In this document: positions 21,973 to 26,964 of the stretch, piece by piece
Numbering within the stretch: position 1 is the stretch's first letter
Layout: every line of letters starts with the position of its first letter
Origin: DSBG01 sp049975365
GTDB lineage: Bacteria; Desulfobacterota; Desulfomonilia; UBA1062
Length of the DNA: 26,964 nt
NCBI GenBank assembly: GCA_049975365.1
Contig: JBNGDS010000044.1
Span: forward strand, 1-26,964
Direction of reading: 5' to 3'
Made by a program: the position numbers and the translations under genes
The notes under the pieces: generated by a model
What the model saw: only the letters and a program-made list of their open reading frames with translations
Database searches by the model: none
Told to the model about the DNA's origin: nothing

Positions 21973-22950
21973 TCAGAGCCTGTGTGCCGTGCCTATCTCT
22001 TCGAACCCGGATCCCCCGACTGTCACCCTCAGGCCTGCTTCCCGGTAGATATCCGCGTGGATCTCCAGGAATGAGGGGTCCAGTGCCTCAACCTCTGTGT
22101 ATTCCCAGTCGACACCCAGCCATCCGTACTTGTCCTGACACCAGTTGTGGTATGTAAGCAGGTCGACCCTCCTGATGGATTCACCGAGAGACGTGATGAA
22201 TGCTGCGGCCTTTCGATGAAATTCAAGGTCCTCGTTGAAGTCTGGAACAACCGGGATTCGTATCCAGATTTCGCTGTGAATCCTGCTGAGCCGTACAAGA
22301 TTGTCCAGGATGCGTTCATTCCGTACCCCTGTCTTCTCGTAGTGTTTGAGAGGATCCAGGTGCTTGAGATCGTACAGGACGACATCCGAGTACCCGGAAA
22401 GTTCCTCCAGCACCTTGAACTCACAGTGCCCGTTTGTGTCTATGCAGGTGTGAATGCCACGATTTCGTGCCTCTCTCAGAAGTGCGGATGAGAATTGAGG
22501 GTGCGCGGTCGGTTCCCCGCCACTCAGTGTCATCCCTCCTCCTGAATTATTGTAGAAGGGCCTGTCACGCTCCACTTCGTCCAGGATCTCATCCACACTC
22601 ATTGTGCGGCCGGTGACCTGCAATGCGTCATACATGCACACGTCCACACACTTCATGCACTGGTCGCATTTCTCACGGATGATCTTGTGGTACGAGGAGT
22701 CTTCGTGGCGTGACATCTCAGGGGGTATGGGAGGATTGATGGCGTCTCTCGGGCAGACATCCAGGCATGCCCCGCACTGAATGCACAGCCGCTTTTTCCA
22801 GAATATTTCCGCTTTGGGGGAGATGGTCTCCGGGTTATGGCACCATGCACATCGAAGAGGACACCCCTTGAGGTAGACGTTCGTCCGAAATCCGGGCCCG
22901 TCATTGACCGAGAATCTCTGTATTTCAGTCACCAATACCGTCTGTTCCAT
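21973..22950 (-). CDS. Glycyl radical enzyme activase (radical SAM, AssD/BssD-like)
   Basis: A 325-residue radical SAM activase. I chose ATG 22950 with GGAGGAG just upstream; an in-frame GTG at 22962 is less likely. The SAM-binding cluster motif is C30-x3-C34-x2-C37 (CPLRCAWCHN). An inserted ferredoxin domain follows, with CIQCGACLDVCP and CDQCMKCVDVC for two further [4Fe-4S] clusters, as in BssD and other non-PFL activases. MTLSGGEPTAHP is the SAM/methionine-binding GGE motif. The enzyme cleaves SAM and abstracts a hydrogen from Gly808 of the alpha subunit. It is preceded by the PrpD-like gene with a 21-base gap and followed by a hairpin, so it may be expressed separately from the alpha subunit. 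Confidence 0.93.
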   Translation of the reverse strand: MEQTVLVTEIQRFSVNDGPGFRTNVYLKGCPLRCAWCHNPETISPKAEIFWKKRLCIQCGACLDVCPRDAINPPIPPEMSRHEDSSYHKIIREKCDQCMKCVDVCMYDALQVTGRTMSVDEILDEVERDRPFYNNSGGGMTLSGGEPTAHPQFSSALLREARNRGIHTCIDTNGHCEFKVLEELSGYSDVVLYDLKHLDPLKHYEKTGVRNERILDNLVRLSRIHSEIWIRIPVVPDFNEDLEFHRKAAAFITSLGESIRRVDLLTYHNWCQDKYGWLGVDWEYTEVEALDPSFLEIHADIYREAGLRVTVGGSGFEEIGTAHRL

Positions 22951-22971
22951 CGTCTCCTCCACGATCCTCTT

Positions 22972-24318
22972 TCACCTCATGAGCTCACTGGTGAGTTCCC
23001 TCATGGAGGCCACACGTTCAAGGGAGTCGATCATCGCTGCCAGGGTCCGTGTTCTCTCCATCCCGATGACCGGATCGCACAGATCCACAAACTTGCTTCT
23101 GACACGCTCTTGTTTGATCTCCAGCGGTGGTATCTGCTGGAGGATGTCGGAAAAGCCTTTGAACGTGCTCCCATCTGTCGTTTCGATCTCAACAATTGAT
23201 TCAAGGGCCTTCATCTCAGAATCGTGAATGACCTGAATCCTCTCCATGAGCCCCTTCACCCCGGCATCTGACACCTTCTCATCGGTGAAGGCCTGCATTC
23301 CTGTCTCACCCCGCAGGAGAGCGTTTGCCACGCAGTAGGGAATGCTGAACTTGCCTTCCAGTCCTGTTCGGGGTGTGGTCTTTCCTGCGGCATCGAGGGC
23401 AAGCTGGGAGGAATGCACGACGATGGTCCTGATCATGGGGATCTGGATATCGTGCTCTTTCACGAGTACGAGGGCAGCCTCCAACGGAGAATGCGTGGCA
23501 TGGCAGGATGCGTGGTATTTCTGAGACAGGTTCTGTACATCCCACCCAAGCCCGAGCATGCCTACAATGTCATCGTTCACCGTGCCACGCAGTGCCTCGA
23601 AAAAGCCCTGGGGTCCTTCCAGGATATCCTCTGCACTCGTGAATCCGTCACCTGCAAGCAGGGCTGCCATGAGCCCTGCCTGTGATGACCGTCCGGCATG
23701 GAACGGCTTGCACATGCTCCCGAATACGCGTTTCAGACCGGATGACTGGGTTCCCGCAATACCGAGGGCATACCTTGTCTGCTTCTCGTCCAGAGAGAGA
23801 AGACGTGCACAGCCGGCAGCAGAGGCCAGGTGGCCAAGGGTCGAGGTTGCGTGCCAGCCTGCCATGTAGTGATCGAGGCTTGCACATGCCCCTACGGTTC
23901 CGCCTGCCTGGAGCCCGATGAGGTACGCCGTGAGAAATTCCTTCCCGCCGATTCCCTTCCACTCTGAAAGGGCCAGGAGAGAAGGAAAGAGCGTGACAGA
24001 AGGATGACCGAGGAACGAGACCAGGGTGTCATCGTAATCCAGGGCATGCGAGGCGGATCCATTGATGAGGGCAGCGCTCCCCACATCCTTCTTCACGCCG
24101 TGGCCGATAATGGTTGCCTGCTCGTTGCCCCCCAGAAGACTGGTATACCCGATGAGCTTGTGCACCAGGGGATCGTCCTTGCCGGCAAAGGTCACTGCGA
24201 TCCAGTCCATGAACGCAATCCGTGCGTGATCATATGCCCACCCCGGTATGGTCGTCTCATCGGTATTGACGATAAACGCTGCCAGTTTCGCCGTGAATCC
24301 AGGGGGTGTATCCGTCAT
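22972..24318 (-). CDS. MmgE/PrpD family protein
   Basis: A 448-residue MmgE/PrpD protein. The family motif NGSASHALDYDDT lies at 86-98, with His91, Asp94, Asp96 and Asp97, and GWHATSTLGHLASAAGCARLL and CKPFHAGRSSQAGL follow as in 2-methylcitrate dehydratase and cis-aconitate decarboxylase relatives. The ATG at 24318 overlaps the MeaB stop by four bases (ATGA), so it is translationally coupled to a B12-mutase chaperone. Known members dehydrate 2-methylcitrate, decarboxylate cis-aconitate or epimerise iminodisuccinate. In this cluster a role in handling a polycarboxylate, for example during fumarate regeneration, is possible but not supported by direct evidence. Confidence 0.87.
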   Translation of the reverse strand: MTDTPPGFTAKLAAFIVNTDETTIPGWAYDHARIAFMDWIAVTFAGKDDPLVHKLIGYTSLLGGNEQATIIGHGVKKDVGSAALINGSASHALDYDDTLVSFLGHPSVTLFPSLLALSEWKGIGGKEFLTAYLIGLQAGGTVGACASLDHYMAGWHATSTLGHLASAAGCARLLSLDEKQTRYALGIAGTQSSGLKRVFGSMCKPFHAGRSSQAGLMAALLAGDGFTSAEDILEGPQGFFEALRGTVNDDIVGMLGLGWDVQNLSQKYHASCHATHSPLEAALVLVKEHDIQIPMIRTIVVHSSQLALDAAGKTTPRTGLEGKFSIPYCVANALLRGETGMQAFTDEKVSDAGVKGLMERIQVIHDSEMKALESIVEIETTDGSTFKGFSDILQQIPPLEIKQERVRSKFVDLCDPVIGMERTRTLAAMIDSLERVASMRELTSELMR

Positions 24319-25313
24319 GATTCCCCTCCCTCTTCCCTGCTGAAATCCATCAGGCGATACCTCTTCATCAGCTCTTCAACCACTGTGTAGGGGTCCTGAT
24401 TTCCAGACATGATCTGCTCAATTGCTCCGTCAAGAGATCCGTTCAGTCGCATGCCTTTCCTGATCAGATGGCTTACCTCCCGTTCCAGAAGGCTGTACAG
24501 CTCCTCCCTCACGAGATCGTGCACCGGCCGTTTCCCTTCAGGACCTCTGTCACGAAACAGGCTGAGGCATTCCATGAGATCATCGAGGCCCTGTTTGGTG
24601 TATGCCGATGTCATGATCACCGGGGGAAGTGTCTCCCTTGGCCCGGAGGAAAGTTCCAGCATGGCACTGATCTCTGAGGCCATCTCTTCGGCACCGTCAC
24701 GATCGGCCTTGTTCACCACGAACAGATCCGCAATCTCCATGACCCCGGCCTTGATGGCCTGAATTCCATCGCCCTGACCAGGGACACAGATAAGCATCAC
24801 TGTATCTGCTGCCCTGACAACCTCGATCTCATCCTGGCCCACACCGACGGTCTCGATCAGAACAATGTCCTTTCCGGAGGCATCGAGTATCCTCGTGACT
24901 TCACGTGCAGCCTGGCAGAGTCCTCCAAGCACCCCCCTGGTTGCCATTGACCTGATGAAAATTCCCGTGCGGGTGGAAATATCCCGCATCCTGAGCCTGT
25001 CACCCAGCAGAGCCCCTCCGGAGAACGGGCTGGATGGATCAACGGCAATGATTCCGATAGAAAAGCCCTGATTGGCAAACCTCAGTGCAATCTCGTTGGT
25101 CAATGTGCTCTTTCCCGCACCAGGGGAACCGGTGATGCCGAATACGCTTGCGTTTCCGGTGTGCGGGTAGAGCATCTTCAGTGCATCCCTCCAGCCAGTC
25201 TCCCGGTTCTCCACCCGGGTGATCAGCCGTGAGAGGGCACGGTCGCTGCCATGGAGCAGTTCCTCGATCAATCTTTCCCAGGAATCATCCATTGCCCTTT
25301 TCATCCCTTCCAT
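24315..25313 (-). CDS. meaB: MeaB-like G-protein chaperone of a B12-dependent mutase
   Basis: A 332-residue GTPase of the MeaB/ArgK family. The P-loop is GSPGAGKST at 62-70, AVDPSSPFSGGALLGDR near 95-111 is the switch I region, ETVGVGQDE near 154-162 is switch II, and VVNKADRDG gives the guanine-specificity NKxD. These proteins load and protect adenosylcobalamin on acyl-CoA mutases and gate cofactor release. The gene begins three bases after the mutase stop codon, confirming the functional link. The start is uncertain: ATG at 25313 gives the longest form, and downstream ATGs at 25304 and 25292 have better GGAAGGG/AAAAGGG neighbours. It is followed by the PrpD-like gene with an ATGA overlap. 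Confidence 0.93.
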   Translation of the reverse strand: MEGMKRAMDDSWERLIEELLHGSDRALSRLITRVENRETGWRDALKMLYPHTGNASVFGITGSPGAGKSTLTNEIALRFANQGFSIGIIAVDPSSPFSGGALLGDRLRMRDISTRTGIFIRSMATRGVLGGLCQAAREVTRILDASGKDIVLIETVGVGQDEIEVVRAADTVMLICVPGQGDGIQAIKAGVMEIADLFVVNKADRDGAEEMASEISAMLELSSGPRETLPPVIMTSAYTKQGLDDLMECLSLFRDRGPEGKRPVHDLVREELYSLLEREVSHLIRKGMRLNGSLDGAIEQIMSGNQDPYTVVEELMKRYRLMDFSREEGGES

Positions 25314-25316
25314 CCA

Positions 25317-26964
25317 TCAGAGTTTTACGGGCTGCGCTTCCCCGAATACCTCTCTGAGCACATCACACATCTCCTGGAGGGTAGCCTCGTTTTCCACGCA
25401 CTCGCAGATCGACGGCATGATGTTCGTATTCTGATCCTTGGCGTCTCCTCGGAGCTGTTCGAGACAGCGCACAACCTTCTGGCTGTTCCGCTGCCGCTTC
25501 AATTCGGCAAGGGCTGCCTTCTGCCTCTCTTCCGCGGTTTTCATGAGCTCCGGGTCATAGGTGTGTTCCAGCACACGATTGATCGATACCTCTATCTCGT
25601 TCTCCCCAGTGAAACAGTTCACACCGACGATGAATTCCTCCTGACTCTCGATCTTCTTCTGGCGCTCGTATGCACTCTTCGCAACAGCTTTGGGCATATA
25701 CCCGTTCTCGATGGCCGCCACAGCCCCGCCCATCCTCTCGATCTTTTCGAGCTCCTTGCGAGCTTCGTGTTCTGTCTCATCCGTAAGTGATTCCATGAAA
25801 TACGACCCTGCCCAGGGATCGTTCACATCCGTTACCTTGGCTTCGTAGAGCATGACCCTCGTTGCATCGAGCTGGAGCTGCACTGCTTCCAGGGAATGGC
25901 CGAGACCCAGTGGTTCGTCGAAGGGTGGGTATGCGCCGGGGATTCCGCCCGACATGCCGGCAGCCAGGCCTCCAATCACTGCCCTGGCAAGGTTGTTCAA
26001 AGGCCTCTGGAGGGTGGTACTGGAACAGCCTATGTGCGCTGTGATGGGTTGCCGGATCATCATGCTCCGTGGATCTTTCGCATTGAACTGTTCCCTCAGG
26101 GTTCTTGCCCACATCCTCCGGGCCGCCCGCTGGAGGGCGATCTCGTTGTAGATCTCCATGCTCCCGCCGAATGCGTTGAAGGTGATCCTGGGGGCAAATG
26201 CGTCCACCTCCAATCCACCCTCCAGGCCTGCGGTGATGTATGCAATCCCGTTTGCCAGGGAAAATGCGAGATCCTGTATCCGGGTCGCGCCTGCCTCCCT
26301 GATGTGGTAGCCGCCGATGCTGTTGATGTTGAGCCTCGGCATATACTTCGTGCAGAAGACGCAGATATCCCGGAAAAGCCTCATGGATGGTTTCGGGGGA
26401 AAGATGTAGGTCCCGCGGGCGATGAACTCCTTGAGTATATCGTTCTGAGGCGTCCCTTCGAGTTTTTCCAGGGGGATTCCCCGTTTCTTGGCGAGAACCG
26501 CATACATGCCGATGATCACCACTGCCGGCGCATTGATCGTGTAGTTGGACGGGACTTTGTCGATATCGAGATTCCCGGTATAGGCCTCGTAGATGACCTG
26601 GAAGTCCCTGAAGGAATCGATGGCCACACCGACGCGTCCCACCTCTCCCTCGGCATAGGGGCTGTCTGAGTCGTACCCGCACTGCGTCACCAGGTCGAAT
26701 GCGATGTTCGGTCCGCCGGTCCGCCCCATGGAGTGCATCCTGAGGAGGTAGTCACGGTAGTCTGATGCTGTCCCAAACCCTCCGTACTTCCCTACCTTCC
26801 CAGCACCCCCCCAGTCAGGTCGGTACCCCATGATCGCAGCATCACGTGCATAGGCCTTCCAGAAGTCAAAGGGGCTGTTTCCCGCTGTGAAGGGATACTG
26901 CCCGGGGAACCCCACATTTTCGAGAAAGCTGGAATTCTTCACCGAGAGCGGGGTGTAGAACCGG
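25317..26964 (-). CDS. Divergent acyl-CoA mutase large subunit (methylmalonyl-CoA mutase family), 5' end beyond right edge
   Basis: 548 residues are visible; the frame runs off the right edge and the GTG at 26942 is probably internal (upstream residues RFYTPL continue the family N-terminus). The TIM barrel shows PGQYPFTAG, AFDLVTQCGYDSD, GTPQNDILKEFIARGTYIFPP and SIGGYHIREAGAT. Numbering visible residues, Tyr60, Gln173, Arg183 and His220 correspond to methylmalonyl-CoA mutase Y89, Q197, R207 and H244. Arg207 binds the substrate carboxylate, so a dicarboxylic acyl-CoA fits better than isobutyryl-CoA. Odd features are KVGKYGGF in place of TIRQYAGF and GGIPGAYPPFDEPLGLGHS where methylmalonyl enzymes have the SLHTNS loop. 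No DxHxxG B12-binding domain is present; it must be a separate subunit. Next to MeaB, it may rearrange an alkylsuccinyl-CoA. Confidence 0.88.
   Translation of the reverse strand, partial: RFYTPLSVKNSSFLENVGFPGQYPFTAGNSPFDFWKAYARDAAIMGYRPDWGGAGKVGKYGGFGTASDYRDYLLRMHSMGRTGGPNIAFDLVTQCGYDSDSPYAEGEVGRVGVAIDSFRDFQVIYEAYTGNLDIDKVPSNYTINAPAVVIIGMYAVLAKKRGIPLEKLEGTPQNDILKEFIARGTYIFPPKPSMRLFRDICVFCTKYMPRLNINSIGGYHIREAGATRIQDLAFSLANGIAYITAGLEGGLEVDAFAPRITFNAFGGSMEIYNEIALQRAARRMWARTLREQFNAKDPRSMMIRQPITAHIGCSSTTLQRPLNNLARAVIGGLAAGMSGGIPGAYPPFDEPLGLGHSLEAVQLQLDATRVMLYEAKVTDVNDPWAGSYFMESLTDETEHEARKELEKIERMGGAVAAIENGYMPKAVAKSAYERQKKIESQEEFIVGVNCFTGENEIEVSINRVLEHTYDPELMKTAEERQKAALAELKRQRNSQKVVRCLEQLRGDAKDQNTNIMPSICECVENEATLQEMCDVLREVFGEAQPVKL

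Noticed and set aside
25896..26669. 257-codon open frame on the plus strand
   Set aside because: It is the shadow of the mutase gene, which is strongly conserved on the minus strand.
25317..26942. Start of the mutase at the GTG codon 26942
   Set aside because: Upstream in-frame residues RFYTPL continue the family N-terminus to the window edge, so the true start is probably outside.

Overview
This 27 kb window appears to come from a GC-rich anaerobic bacterium, most plausibly a hydrocarbon-degrading sulfate reducer or syntroph of the Desulfobacterota type. That is inferred from gene content: an oxygen-sensitive glycyl radical enzyme of the fumarate-adding class, a B12 mutase with its MeaB chaperone, and many CoA-ester enzymes. 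Every gene I accept lies on the minus strand, so the window reads right to left. No tRNA, rRNA, CRISPR array, insertion sequence or transposase was seen.

Right part (about 26964-15233): a divergent acyl-CoA mutase large subunit (cut by the right edge), MeaB, an MmgE/PrpD protein, a glycyl-radical activase, a 54-residue gamma-like subunit, the glycyl radical alpha subunit, a beta-like small subunit, two small Cys-rich zinc-ribbon-like proteins, a MoxR-type AAA+ ATPase and a VWA-domain protein. The order activase-gamma-alpha-beta-...-ATPase matches benzylsuccinate/alkylsuccinate synthase operons. The alpha subunit has the active-site Cys471, the glycyl-radical Gly808 and an Arg486 that falls where the fumarate-binding Arg of BssA lies.

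Middle part (15185-8336): a flavin split-barrel protein, a crotonase resembling methylmalonyl-CoA decarboxylase (YgfG), a sirtuin, an acyl-CoA ligase, an FMN nitronate-monooxygenase-like protein, a second crotonase lacking the hydratase glutamates, and a malate/lactate-type dehydrogenase with an altered cofactor-binding position. Several neighbours overlap by 1-4 nt, which suggests translational coupling. A consistent model is: fumarate addition to a hydrocarbon, CoA activation by the ligase, carbon-skeleton rearrangement by the mutase/MeaB, decarboxylation by the YgfG-like protein, then beta-oxidation-type steps. The substrate cannot be read from the sequence.

Left part (7945-1): a complete BMP-family ABC importer operon (binding protein, double ATPase, two permeases) with a hairpin terminator between the binding protein and the ATPase. 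Next come a small unknown gene, a fusion of a HAD phosphatase-like domain to a FAM151/menorin-like domain, a strong terminator, and the N-terminal part of a LonC/YcbZ-type AAA+ protease running off the left edge with its own promoter and a palindrome upstream.

The most interesting elements are the fumarate-adding enzyme cluster with its unusual mutase, the added zinc-ribbon pair, the AAA+/VWA pair whose VWA protein carries an HExxH motif, and the sirtuin coupled to the acyl-CoA ligase.
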